From: JACNKJ01 sp964440095
GTDB taxonomy: Bacteria; Krumholzibacteriota; Krumholzibacteriia; JACNKJ01
DNA: 12,602 nt
Assembly (NCBI GenBank): GCA_964440095.1
Contig: CAYTPZ010000051.1
Coordinates: 1 to 12,602, forward strand
Reading direction: 5' to 3'
The notes under the pieces were generated by a model. The model was not told the DNA's origin, searched no databases, and saw only the letters and a list, made by a program, of their open reading frames with translations. Positions within the stretch are counted from its first letter, which is position 1. Each line of letters opens with the position of its first letter. This document shows positions 1 to 7,577 of this stretch, one piece after another. A program made the position numbers and the translations under genes.

Positions 1-2
1 TA

Positions 3-410
3 TCGCGGCCGCATCCTAACTCTGGGTGTGGTCACAAAACTGGGGGCAGGTCAGGTAATCCACAGGTTTTGGATCTGGACTTCTACAGTCTCTGCCATCC
101 TGTAAATGTGGATGAGGCTGTGCCCGCCGATCGCATTGCGCGACTGGATGCCAACTGGCCGAATCCTTTCAACCCGAAAACCACACTGCGCTTCTTCCTC
201 AAGGAAGACACGTATGTGCGCCTGGAGATTTTCGACATCTCGGGCCGGAAGATTCGCAGTCTCATCGATGCCGACGCTTTCGCCGGTGAGCATCTTGCCC
301 AGTGGAACGGTGTCGATGAAAACGGCCATCTCGTTCCCAGCGGCGTCTACTTCGCCAAGCTGACCGCGGCGAAGGAAATACAAACGCAGAAGCTGACCTT
401 GTTGAAATAG
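3..410 (+). CDS. Secreted protein, C-terminal part with FlgD-like/type IX-style sorting domain (5' truncated by window edge)
   Basis: The reading frame is open from the first bases of the window to the TAG at 408-410, so 135 residues of a longer protein are visible and the true start lies outside. About the last 85 residues form the Ig-like C-terminal domain found on secreted proteins of the FCB group. Its marks are WPNPFNPKTTL, then LEIFDISGRKIRSL, AGEHLAQWNG and SGVYFAKL, ending in LTLLK. In Bacteroidetes, domains of this kind direct export through the type IX system and attachment to the surface. In candidate phyla the same fold is often annotated FlgD-like. The roughly 50 residues before it match nothing I recognise, so the function of the full protein cannot be told. 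A strong terminator follows within 80 bp. Confidence is high for the domain and low for function. Confidence 0.8.
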   Translation, partial: SRPHPNSGCGHKTGGRSGNPQVLDLDFYSLCHPVNVDEAVPADRIARLDANWPNPFNPKTTLRFFLKEDTYVRLEIFDISGRKIRSLIDADAFAGEHLAQWNGVDENGHLVPSGVYFAKLTAAKEIQTQKLTLLK

Positions 411-460
411 TGAGCGTGGAGGCCTGCGGGCTTCCTCTCGTTCCAGCTTCGTAGTTTCTC

Positions 461-490
461 GGGGGAGGCCTTCAGGCCTCCCCGTTTTCC
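461..490 (+). terminator. Rho-independent terminator after the first sorting-domain gene
   Basis: A perfect 9-bp GC-rich inverted repeat (GGGGAGGCC at 462-470, GGCCTCCCC at 475-483) encloses a TTCA loop and is followed by GTTTTCC. It ends the gene that stops at 410. Confidence 0.8.
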
Positions 491-629
491 ATTTACCCTG
501 TCCGCGCTTTGCGCTCAGGTACGCATAATCAGTCAGAAACTCATGCTCTTCAAAAAACTCACTATTCGGATCCGATTTGATTTTCGTCCATGGTGTAAGC
601 TCCACTACCTCCCTCCGCGGTTAATGCGC

Positions 630-635
630 TATAAT
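630..635 (+). promoter_or_regulatory. Candidate -10 box (TATAAT) for the first subtilase
   Basis: A perfect TATAAT lies 36 nt before the chosen ATG at 672, downstream of the previous terminator. No good -35 hexamer is visible at 16-18 bp spacing, so only the -10 match supports this call. Confidence 0.4.
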
Positions 636-671
636 TGTGCCTTAGGAAATGAATCGACCGGGAGGATCTCC

Positions 672-3431
672 ATGCGCTTTCGCCTCGTCCTATCCGCCCT
701 GAGCCTTTGCGCCACAGCCTTTGCCGCCAGCCTTGATCCCGTCTATACGGAGACACAGGCACCCACAGGTCGCATCGTGATTCAATTTGCCGAAGACTCC
801 GGGCTGGAGTTGCGACAGAGCGGACTCCAGGGCATGAATGCTCAAGATTTCGAGGCACGCTTGGCAAACCTGATTCCCGGTTACATGTTGGAGCGTCGGT
901 TCATCCAAGTTTGGGATGAGATTGAAGCGCATCGAAGATTGGCTCTTTCCCGTGGCGCCACGGACCTTCCCGATCTCAATCGCTATGCCACTCTGTCGGG
1001 GGCCATGGGTGATCGCAAAGCGCTTCTTCAAGTTCTACGTAGGCTCAAGGCCGATCCTGCTCTGGAAACCGCATTTCTGGAACCGGTGGCTGTGCCGGCC
1101 GCTCTTGGTTTTGACGCCTTCACGAGTGCAGGACCCGACATGCCTCCTGAAGGCTTCAGCGATCGCACCGATACGCCCGATTTCATCAGCGAGCAGGGCT
1201 ATCTCAATGCACCGCCTGAAGGCGTGAACGCATGGGCTGTGGAAGACAGCACGGGCGCCGATGGCGCCACCGTTCAAGTGGTGGACGTGGAAGGCGCATG
1301 GCTCTGGTCTCACGAAGATCTGCCCGCGCCGGTGGTGGAGCTGGGCGGACAAATCGACAACCTCAGCTGGCGAAATCACGGTACGGCCGTGGTGGGCGAA
1401 GTGCGCGGCCATGACAATAGCTACGGCGTGCGCGGCATTGCCCCGGCCACCGCAGTGGGGGGATCCTCCATCGCCGAGCAGTGGACCTCTCAGGCCATTT
1501 ACAATGCAGCGCTCGAATTGAACCCAGGCGACATCATCATCATCGAACTGCATGCGCCAGGGCCAAACGCCACGGGTGAAGGTCAGATCGGCTACGTTTG
1601 CATGGAGTATTGGCAGGATAATTTCGACGCCATTCAGATGGCCGCGGCTCTAGGGATCATCGTTTGCGAAGCCGCAGGCAACGGCGGCGAAGATCTGGAC
1701 GATCCCGTTTATCAAGGTTTCTTCGACCGCAGCCAGCGCGATTCCGGAGCCATCATTTGCGGAGCGAGTGTGGGTTCGAATTTGGATCCCGCATCCTTTA
1801 CCAATTACGGATCGCGCGTGGATCTGCACGGTTGGGGCTACGATGTGGCGACCACCGGTTACGGATATCTCTACGGTGGCGACACCCTGCCGGAAGAGTT
1901 CTGGTACACCTCCGGATTCAACGGCACCAGCAGCGCTACGCCCATCGTGGCGGGCTCGGTGGCCGCGCTTCAGGGCATGGCCAAGGCGCGATGGGGTTTT
2001 CCCCTAGACGCCAAACTTGCGCGGGATCTTCTTGTGGCTACGGGAACACCTCAAGAGGAACCCGAAACGCACATTGGTCCGCGTCCCGACATTCTGGCCG
2101 CATGGCAACTTGCTTTGAATGGAATCGGGGAGTTGGTCGGCACCATTACGGATTCTGAAACGGGCGATCCCATCGAAGGAGCCACGGTCTACGTGACCGA
2201 AACGGCCGGCTTCGACTTCACCGATTCCGCAGGCAACTTTCGACTTTCTCTGGCCGCAGGATTCTACAACCTGGAATTCAGCGCAGGCATTTTCTATCAA
2301 GCCAGTGCGGCCATGGCGCTCATAAGCGATGCTGTGGTGACCGTGGTTGATAAGGCCTTGGATCCAACACCGACTCTGACTCTGGCCGGTTATGTGGATC
2401 GTTCCGGTGGACAGGATGCCGATGGCGTTCGAGTACGGGCTACGAATATCGACCTGAACGACCAATGGACCGACGAGAACGGATACTACGAGTTCACCGG
2501 TGTGCCCGTGGACACGAGTATCACCCTTATCATCGACAGCCTTCCCGGGCACAATGCGGTGGGGCGATTCGCCTCTACCAATGCACCGGAAGGCACAACG
2601 CTCATCAACCACGACTTCCTTTCGAGTGACGTGATAAATTTTGAAGCCGACAACGGCGGATTCACCGCCGACAGCCTCTGGGCCTGGGGCACACCCCTTG
2701 GCGATGCGGGGCCCAGCGCAGGCTTCAGTGGCGACAAATGCTGGGGCGTGGGCATGACGGAAAATTACCCCGACAATTCCTTCGCCTGGCTCACCAGTCC
2801 AAGTTTCGATCTCGGCATCACCGACATCGTTGCCGTCTACTTCAGCCTGCACTTCTGGAGTGACACCGAGAGCGGCTTCGACGGCGCGCGCGTGGAGTTC
2901 TGGAGTTATGTCACAGGCGAATGGCAGGAGCGTGCGCCGCTGGAAGGCTATAGCGATCCCTCGCTCTCGGGCATCGGATACAAGCCCGGTTGGTCCGGAG
3001 TTACAGGCGGCTGGCAGGGAACGGTTTTCGACGTCACCGACCTTATGTCTTCCGATGTTCGTGTGCGCATTGGATTCGGCAGCGACGGTGGCGTGAACGG
3101 ACCCGGTTTCTGGATCGACGATCTCAATTTCTACTCCATCGCTTGGCCTACCGACGCGGAAAGTCCGTCGGCATCGCCACGCATGGCGGTCTATCCCAAT
3201 CCCTTTAATCCCAAGACGACCCTCTATTTCGAGCTGCCCCAGGCCGGGAAAGTGAAAGTTGCAATTTACGATCTTGCAGGGCGCTTGGTGGAACAGTTGG
3301 CGGACAAGGCTTTCGCGGCCGGTGAGCATCGTCTGGAGTGGAATGCGGAAGAGGTCGCCAGTGGCATTTACTTCGCGCACTTTCTGAGCGAAGGCTCGGA
3401 GCAGAAAACGAAACTGGTCTTGCTGAAGTAA
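672..3431 (+). CDS. Secreted subtilisin-like serine protease (S8) with C-terminal sorting-type domain
   Basis: This 919-residue multidomain protein is a predicted exported endopeptidase. I chose ATG 672 over the longer in-frame start at 543 because GGAGGA (661-666) sits 5 nt upstream of it and the protein then begins with a clear signal peptide (residues 1-18, MRFRLVLSALSLCATAFA). Residues 19 to about 195 look like a propeptide region. The S8 triad is visible: Asp205 in VVDVEGA, His236 in NHGTAVVGE and Ser420 in GTSSATPIVAG, with the oxyanion Asn337 in AAGNGG. After the catalytic domain come two carboxypeptidase-regulatory-like beta domains (about 485-560 and 572-640), then a jelly-roll resembling the MAM/immune-inhibitor-A type (about 653-823, ending GFWIDDLNFYS). 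Last is the sorting-type domain (838-919) with YPNPFNPKTTL, AIYDLAGRLVEQL and SGIYFAHF. It is probably surface-bound or released and acts on external protein. The substrate is unknown. Confidence 0.92.
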   Translation: MRFRLVLSALSLCATAFAASLDPVYTETQAPTGRIVIQFAEDSGLELRQSGLQGMNAQDFEARLANLIPGYMLERRFIQVWDEIEAHRRLALSRGATDLPDLNRYATLSGAMGDRKALLQVLRRLKADPALETAFLEPVAVPAALGFDAFTSAGPDMPPEGFSDRTDTPDFISEQGYLNAPPEGVNAWAVEDSTGADGATVQVVDVEGAWLWSHEDLPAPVVELGGQIDNLSWRNHGTAVVGEVRGHDNSYGVRGIAPATAVGGSSIAEQWTSQAIYNAALELNPGDIIIIELHAPGPNATGEGQIGYVCMEYWQDNFDAIQMAAALGIIVCEAAGNGGEDLDDPVYQGFFDRSQRDSGAIICGASVGSNLDPASFTNYGSRVDLHGWGYDVATTGYGYLYGGDTLPEEFWYTSGFNGTSSATPIVAGSVAALQGMAKARWGFPLDAKLARDLLVATGTPQEEPETHIGPRPDILAAWQLALNGIGELVGTITDSETGDPIEGATVYVTETAGFDFTDSAGNFRLSLAAGFYNLEFSAGIFYQASAAMALISDAVVTVVDKALDPTPTLTLAGYVDRSGGQDADGVRVRATNIDLNDQWTDENGYYEFTGVPVDTSITLIIDSLPGHNAVGRFASTNAPEGTTLINHDFLSSDVINFEADNGGFTADSLWAWGTPLGDAGPSAGFSGDKCWGVGMTENYPDNSFAWLTSPSFDLGITDIVAVYFSLHFWSDTESGFDGARVEFWSYVTGEWQERAPLEGYSDPSLSGIGYKPGWSGVTGGWQGTVFDVTDLMSSDVRVRIGFGSDGGVNGPGFWIDDLNFYSIAWPTDAESPSASPRMAVYPNPFNPKTTLYFELPQAGKVKVAIYDLAGRLVEQLADKAFAAGEHRLEWNAEEVASGIYFAHFLSEGSEQKTKLVLLK

Positions 3432-3494
3432 CTGAGGACTGGGGGCTGAGAACTGAGAACTGAGAACTAAGAACTAAGAACTAAGAACTAAAAA
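3432..3494. repeat. 7-bp tandem repeat array (CTGAGAA/CTAAGAA)
   Basis: Nine heptamers lie in perfect phase directly after the stop codon of the subtilase: CTGAGGA, CTGGGGG, three CTGAGAA, three CTAAGAA and one CTAAAAA. The next bases, CTGAAG, continue the pattern. Variants are grouped rather than mixed, as expected from stepwise duplication. Confidence 0.9.
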
Positions 3495-3527
3495 CTGAAG
3501 TGGTTCAGTTCCCAGCTCTTAGTTCTT
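3483..3527 (+). terminator. Possible hairpin terminator formed by the repeat array
   Basis: The end of the heptamer array folds with the sequence after it. An inner 7-bp stem (AACTGAA 3493-3499, TTCAGTT 3504-3510, loop GTGG) lies inside an outer 9-bp stem (AAGAACTAA 3483-3491, TTAGTTCTT 3519-3527). The interior loop is one-sided. The tail is only weakly T-rich, so termination is a guess. Confidence 0.4.
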
Positions 3528-3547
3528 TGTTCAATTCCAAGTTTCCC

Positions 3548-3576
3548 TTGGCCACTCTCGCAGCTTCCCATAGTCT
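3548..3576 (+). promoter_or_regulatory. Candidate promoter placing transcription start at or near ATG 3583
   Basis: TTGGCC (3548-3553), a 17-bp spacer and TAGTCT (3571-3576). The -10 ends 6 nt before the ATG at 3583, so transcription would begin at about the start codon. No Shine-Dalgarno sequence precedes that ATG, which fits a leaderless transcript. The hexamers match the sigma-70 consensus only partly. Confidence 0.4.
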
Positions 3577-3582
3577 CATGCC

Positions 3583-4188
3583 ATGACACGTCGATCACTT
3601 ATACGAAAGCGCAAACAGATCAAAGGCATCTTCTGCGTGGAGGGTCTTTGGGATCTGGACCTGCGCGACACGTCTACCGTGCGTCCCTTGCTGGATCTCC
3701 TGCTTATGAACGCGGGGGTGCAGTACATTCATCGCGAGTACGCCACGCGCGAGGAATTCGAACTCTACGTCAGCAAGTGGACCCTCAAGCGTTACGCAGC
3801 TTATCCCATATTGTATCTGGCGAGCCATGGTGCGGAGAGCGGTATCGATATCGGTGGTGAGCTCTATCCCTTGAATGAACTGGGTGCGCTACTGGAAGGC
3901 AAATGCGCCAATCGCGTGATTCTCTTCGCATCCTGCAGCACTCTGAACATTCAAAAGCGTCACCTGCGAAACTTCCTGGAAAGGACCCAGGCCTTGGCCG
4001 TGGCCGGCTACAAGGTCGACGTGGGATGGATGCGTGCCACAGCCTTCGAACTTCTCTTGCTCTACAACATGCAACTCGGCGAATTTTCCGGTCGAGGCAT
4101 TGGAGCCATCGAGAAAAAAGCACGGTCGGTGGCTCGTGGCTTCAAGGAGCTGGAGTTCCGCATGGAGACCGTGAAAGAATTGACCTGA
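3583..4188 (+). CDS. Caspase/CHAT-like small protein (DUF6642-like), function unknown
   Basis: A 201-residue protein without signal peptide or membrane segment, so probably cytoplasmic. It resembles, from memory, an uncharacterised bacterial family annotated DUF6642, with GIFCVEGLWDLDL at the start and KWTLKRYAAYPILYLASHG in the middle. The order of motifs is that of a caspase-fold (clan CD) peptidase: a hydrophobic strand ending in Ser-His-Gly (His82), a second strand ending in Ser-Cys-Ser (Cys118, VILFASCST), then AGYKVDVGW and an Ala-Phe helix (153-163). I infer a possible His82/Cys118 dyad. Catalysis is not shown. No Shine-Dalgarno sequence precedes the ATG and the -10 box lies 6 bp upstream. 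The secreted subtilase at 4233 starts 44 nt after its stop, with no terminator between, so the two are probably co-transcribed although they should act in different compartments. Confidence 0.8.
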   Translation: MTRRSLIRKRKQIKGIFCVEGLWDLDLRDTSTVRPLLDLLLMNAGVQYIHREYATREEFELYVSKWTLKRYAAYPILYLASHGAESGIDIGGELYPLNELGALLEGKCANRVILFASCSTLNIQKRHLRNFLERTQALAVAGYKVDVGWMRATAFELLLLYNMQLGEFSGRGIGAIEKKARSVARGFKELEFRMETVKELT

Positions 4189-4232
4189 TTCCGCACGGAG
4201 ATCGGGACGGAGCCCGAAGAAACGGAGACGGC

Positions 4233-6530
4233 ATGAAAGCCCGAACCCTATGCATCCTGGCCCTGTTAACCTTCGCACTACTTGCCCAGGCCGAAAGGCC
4301 CGAAACCGATGTGGCGCGCTTGTCCGAGTTGGCCGAGAGCTTCCGCGCTCAGGCCCAGGCTGCGCGAACGCCCGAGTATTGGGAAATGTGGGAGCGAGTT
4401 CGTGCGATTCATGGTCCCGATTCGGACATCGAAGTCATGGGCATCAACGAGCGGGGCATGCCATTTGTCTGCAAGGCAAACAATCTTGCGGCGGCCGCCA
4501 CCATTCGCACCGACGAGCTCTGGCCCGGCGGTGGATCGGGATTCAATTTGACCGGTAGCACCTTGCCGGCAAACGCTCTGGCTGTTTGGGACGCCGGCGG
4601 CGTTTTGGTCGGCCATCAGGAATTCGATGGGCGGGTCGTTCAGCAGGATGTGCCGGGCGGAACCAGCAATCACTCCACACATGTAGCCGGTACCCTTGTG
4701 GCCTCGGGTGTGGACGCCAACGCCAAAGGCATGGCTCATGCCGCATCCCTGGATGCCTACGAATGGGCGGACGACGCCAGCGAAATGGCCGCCGAAGCGG
4801 CGACGGGGCTTTGGGTGTCCAATCACTCCTACGGCTATATCCATGGATGGAATTACGATTTCCTTGGCGATGACGAATTCTGCTGGTTCGGCGATGTGGG
4901 CGTGAGCACCAGCGAAGACTACCTCTTCGGATTCTACACGCCGGCCTGGTGGGCGGGTTTCGGTTCGACCATTACTTGCGAAGGCTGGGATCAGATCGCC
5001 GTGGCCGCACCTTACTACACCATCGTGAAATCGGCAGGGAATGATCGGAACGACTACGGTCCCAATCCTCCCGATGGAGGGCATTGGTATTGGACGGGAT
5101 CCTGGACCTGGAGCACTGACACTCGCCCAGCCGATGGCGGCCCTTCAGGTTATGACACCATTACCGATGCAGGCAATGCCAAGAATGTCTTGGTCGTAGG
5201 GGCCGCCTTTGATATTCCCGGTGGTTATACCGGACCGGGCGACGTGACCATCAACAACTACAGCAACTGGGGGCCCACCGACGATGGGCGCATCAAGCCT
5301 GATCTTTTGGGCAATGGAGACAATCTTTACAGCAGCAGCCATAGCCACACGACGGCCTATACAACCATGGGTGGCACTTCCATGGCCTCGCCCAATGTGG
5401 CAGGCAGCGTGGCTCTGCTCTATGAACTCTACTACAACGCCGCGGGTATGCCGCCGCTTTCGAGCACCATGCGTGGCCTGCTCATTCACACGGCGGACGA
5501 AGCGGGGCCCAGCGACGGACCCGATTACATGGGCGGCTGGGGTCTGGCGAACGTACGGGCCGTGGCGGATCTCATCGACATTGACACACGCGCGGTGGAC
5601 GCCATTCGCGAGGCTTCTCTCGCCCATGGCGAAACCAAACTCTACACCTTTCACAGCGCGGGCATTGAAGCTCTCACGGTCACCTTGGCCTGGACGGATC
5701 TGCCCGGCACCTCGCCGACCACGGCCCTTGATCCCACCGACTTGATGCTCGTCAACGATCTGGATCTACGTGTGATTCAGGGTGAAAACACCTGGCAGCC
5801 TTGGCGTCTGGATCCGGCCAATCCGTCTTTTCCCGCCACAAAGGGCGACAACTTTCGCGACAACGTGGAAAAGGTCGAAGAGGCATCACCTGCCGCGGGC
5901 GACGTGACCATTCAGATTACCCACAAGGGCACACTGGCCGCTCCCCAGGCTTTCTCCCTGATCTTCACGGGATTCGATGGCACGCCGGTGGCCGTGTCGG
6001 ACTTCAGGCTCGAGAGTTCTCCTGGTCGCGTGGATCTGTCATGGGAGTCGCCGCGCGCACGCGCCGAGGAGCTGCGCCTTAGCGCCGAGGGTCCGGAGGG
6101 CACATGGACGCTGCCCATTCGCGAACTGCTGAACGGTCACTTCGAGGCCAGCGACCTGAACCCGGCTCTTGAAGAGGGCGGGCGCTTCCAATATCAGCTC
6201 GAACAATTCGAAGGCGACGCGTGGACCTTGCTCCGCAGCGAAAGCATTCTGCTGGACGCCCTGGGCGCACGCACGCAGCTTCTCGAACCCTGGCCCAACC
6301 CGCTGCGTTCCTCCACGAAGCTGCGATACAATCTGGGCGAAGCGGGTGCGGCGCGGCTTTCGGTTTACGATGTAGCCGGGCGGCTGGTGGAAACCCTTGC
6401 CGAGGGATACCGTAGCGAAGGGCTTCAAGCCCTGGCATGGGAGCCCGGCGAGTTGTCGGCGGGAGTCTATTTCCTCACTCTGGAAACCCAGGGGGAACGT
6501 CTGACTCGAAAGATGTTGGTTTTGCGATAA
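4233..6530 (+). CDS. Secreted KP-43-type subtilisin-like protease (S8) with C-terminal sorting-type domain
   Basis: A 765-residue predicted exported serine protease. ATG 4233 is preceded by GGAG at 4224-4227, and the protein opens with a signal peptide (residues 1-20, ending LLAQA). Triad: Asp120 in AVWDAGGV, His147 in NHSTHVAGT and Ser383 in GGTSMASPNVAG, with oxyanion Asn270 in KSAGND. The usual His-Gly-Thr-His is His-Ser-Thr-His here. The layout matches the KP-43 group: after the catalytic domain comes a beta-barrel (about 449-583) with LTVTLAWTDLPG, LVNDLDLRV and DNVEKVE. A short fibronectin-III-like stretch follows (about 590-675). The sorting-type domain (684-765) has a worn start (WPNPLRSSTKL) but a clear VYDVAGRLVETL and SAGVYFLTL. 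It shares only the fold pattern with the subtilase at 672, so the two are not a recent tandem copy. It is probably co-transcribed with the caspase-like gene upstream. Confidence 0.92.
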   Translation: MKARTLCILALLTFALLAQAERPETDVARLSELAESFRAQAQAARTPEYWEMWERVRAIHGPDSDIEVMGINERGMPFVCKANNLAAAATIRTDELWPGGGSGFNLTGSTLPANALAVWDAGGVLVGHQEFDGRVVQQDVPGGTSNHSTHVAGTLVASGVDANAKGMAHAASLDAYEWADDASEMAAEAATGLWVSNHSYGYIHGWNYDFLGDDEFCWFGDVGVSTSEDYLFGFYTPAWWAGFGSTITCEGWDQIAVAAPYYTIVKSAGNDRNDYGPNPPDGGHWYWTGSWTWSTDTRPADGGPSGYDTITDAGNAKNVLVVGAAFDIPGGYTGPGDVTINNYSNWGPTDDGRIKPDLLGNGDNLYSSSHSHTTAYTTMGGTSMASPNVAGSVALLYELYYNAAGMPPLSSTMRGLLIHTADEAGPSDGPDYMGGWGLANVRAVADLIDIDTRAVDAIREASLAHGETKLYTFHSAGIEALTVTLAWTDLPGTSPTTALDPTDLMLVNDLDLRVIQGENTWQPWRLDPANPSFPATKGDNFRDNVEKVEEASPAAGDVTIQITHKGTLAAPQAFSLIFTGFDGTPVAVSDFRLESSPGRVDLSWESPRARAEELRLSAEGPEGTWTLPIRELLNGHFEASDLNPALEEGGRFQYQLEQFEGDAWTLLRSESILLDALGARTQLLEPWPNPLRSSTKLRYNLGEAGAARLSVYDVAGRLVETLAEGYRSEGLQALAWEPGELSAGVYFLTLETQGERLTRKMLVLR

Positions 6531-6540
6531 GTTCCACGAA

Positions 6541-6572
6541 AAAGCCCCTGCCGTTTTCGCGGCAGGAGCTTT
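6541..6572. terminator. Bidirectional terminator between convergent genes
   Basis: A 7-bp stem CCTGCCG/CGGCAGG (6547-6553, 6560-6566) is extended by AAAGC/GCTTT (6541-6545, 6568-6572) across one mismatch. The A-rich left side and T-rich right side let it serve the plus-strand protease and the minus-strand lipoprotein. Confidence 0.8.
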
Positions 6573-6585
6573 GTCGTATGTGCGA

Positions 6586-7252
6586 CTAGGGTCCGAGTTT
6601 CCAGAAGCTGGTGGATCCACCGCCGAAGAAGGCGTAGACTGATTCTCCATCGCTGATCAGTGTGGTGCCCATGTCGAAAGTCCAGATTATATCGGATTCG
6701 TCGCCTTCGGTGGTCCAGATAAAGCCCTGTCCATCGTAGCAACTGTATCCACCCAGTTCGATGGCGGCCCCGGGGAAATCTTCGGCGGCGCTCCACTGAT
6801 CGGAATCGATGTCATAGTGCCAGAATTCCAGATCCTCGTTGGTTGCGTAGAATCCACCCGCGCCGTCCCAGCAGAAAGAGTTTCCATTCCAGATGTTCCC
6901 AGGCATGGAACTGAGTTCTGTCCACTCATCCACTGAAATGCTGTAACGGAAGAAGGGTGCGTTCTCATTGCCATCTTCTACGCTGGGCTTTACCAGATAG
7001 AGGAAGTCTCCACCGCCCGGCCAATCGAGAATTCGGCCGCCGCGCCTGACTCCATATTCGGGGATATCCGTCAACCCACTCCAGGGCTGCCCCAGGGTTA
7101 CTACCCTGGGCGAAATCCGCCAAAGCGACCCACTCCAGGTCTTCGTACCAGGTCGGAATGCAGCAGGTCACGGCGGGATCATCGCTCGAACACCCCAATA
7201 GAATGAACGGGAAGGCGACAATTACGAGGATCTTCCAGTTATTCAGGCGCAT
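6586..7252 (-). pseudogene. Lipoprotein with kelch-like repeats, interrupted by a one-base frameshift
   Basis: On the minus strand, ATG at 7252-7250 follows AAAGGA and begins a clear lipoprotein signal (MRLNNWKILVIVAFPFILLG-C, Cys21). About 30 residues later the frame is lost. A second frame, open to the TAG at 6588-6586, carries the rest: three units of W-x-x-[LA]-x-x-x-P type (WSGLTDIP, WTELSSMP, WSAAEDFP), each followed by a glycine-rich, aromatic strand as in kelch beta-propellers. The conserved W of the first unit is already in the second frame, so the shift must lie upstream of it. The best place is the run of four C (plus strand) at 7090-7093, where removing one base joins SNPG to QPWSGLTDIP. 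The corrected protein has about 221 residues, probably an outer-membrane or periplasmic propeller of unknown ligand. The shift may be a true mutation or a sequencing error. Confidence 0.7.
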
Positions 7253-7284
7253 GAGGATTCCTTTCTCTCGGTAACTTGGCGGCA

Positions 7285-7313
7285 AGATTAAGGACTACCT
7301 GATCTACTGTCAA
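7285..7313 (-). promoter_or_regulatory. Promoter of the kelch-like lipoprotein gene
   Basis: On the minus strand: TTGACA (complement of 7308-7313), a 17-bp spacer and TAATCT (complement of 7285-7290). The ATG is 32 nt beyond the -10. The -35 is perfect. The -10 matches only as TANNNT. Confidence 0.55.
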
Positions 7314-7316
7314 ACA

Positions 7317-7344
7317 CTCCCCGTGGGGGAGGAAACTTCCCCCT
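7317..7344. repeat. Overlapping GC-rich inverted repeats
   Basis: CTCCCC (7317-7322) can pair with GGGGAG (7326-7331). The same G run (7325-7331) can instead pair with TTCCCCC (7337-7343). The two folds exclude each other. The element sits between the divergent lipoprotein and sigma-54 promoters. Confidence 0.5.
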
Positions 7345-7352
7345 GATTACTC

Positions 7353-7368
7353 TGGCACCGCTTTTGCA
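7353..7368 (+). promoter_or_regulatory. Sigma-54 (RpoN) -24/-12 promoter
   Basis: TGGCAC (7353-7358), 5 bp, then TTGCA (7364-7368). This matches the TGGCACG-N4-TTGCW consensus at all fixed positions but one (C instead of G at 7359), with exact GG-to-GC spacing. Predicted start is about 7379. No gene start lies within the next 300 bp, which makes its target the region up to the terminator at 7578-7606. Confidence 0.65.
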
Positions 7369-7477
7369 GTTCACAATTCCGCTTACAGATTGTCCGCGGT
7401 TCCTGGGGGGATCCCCGCACAACATCCTTGCTTTTCGCACCCTTGCCCCCCTTTGCGGCCCTCCCGGGTTCCGCTTC

Positions 7478-7500
7478 AGTTTTTCCCAGTGGGAAAAACT
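7478..7500. repeat. Perfect 23-bp palindrome with one central base
   Basis: AGTTTTTCCCA (7478-7488), a single G, and its exact reverse complement (7490-7500). As RNA it gives a stable hairpin. As DNA it could be an operator. Confidence 0.8.
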
Positions 7501-7577
7501 CTCCCTTCGCGAAGCGTCGCTTAAGGAGCTTGGGTCAAGGCAAGACCTTCATATGATCGCACCGACCCGGCACCGTT

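Noticed and set aside
51..605. Minus-strand ORF of 184 codons
   Set aside because: It runs antisense to the sorting domain and across its terminator, without ribosome binding site or domain.
543..671. N-terminal extension of the first subtilase from an upstream start at 543
   Set aside because: It would run through the TATAAT box and put 43 residues before a perfect signal peptide. The ATG at 672 has an ideal ribosome binding site.
2004..3380. Long minus-strand ORF (458 codons) opposite the first subtilase
   Set aside because: The plus strand has a complete, recognisable protein. The antisense reading shows no domains and is the usual shadow of a GC-biased coding frame.
3432..3530. CRISPR-like array after the subtilase
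   Set aside because: Units are 7 bp and directly adjacent, with no spacers.
4278..5084. Minus-strand ORF of 268 codons opposite the KP-43-type protease
   Set aside because: Shadow frame of a certain gene.
672..6530. The two subtilases as a tandem duplication
   Set aside because: They share only S8 motifs and the terminal domain. Accessory domains and surrounding sequence differ throughout.
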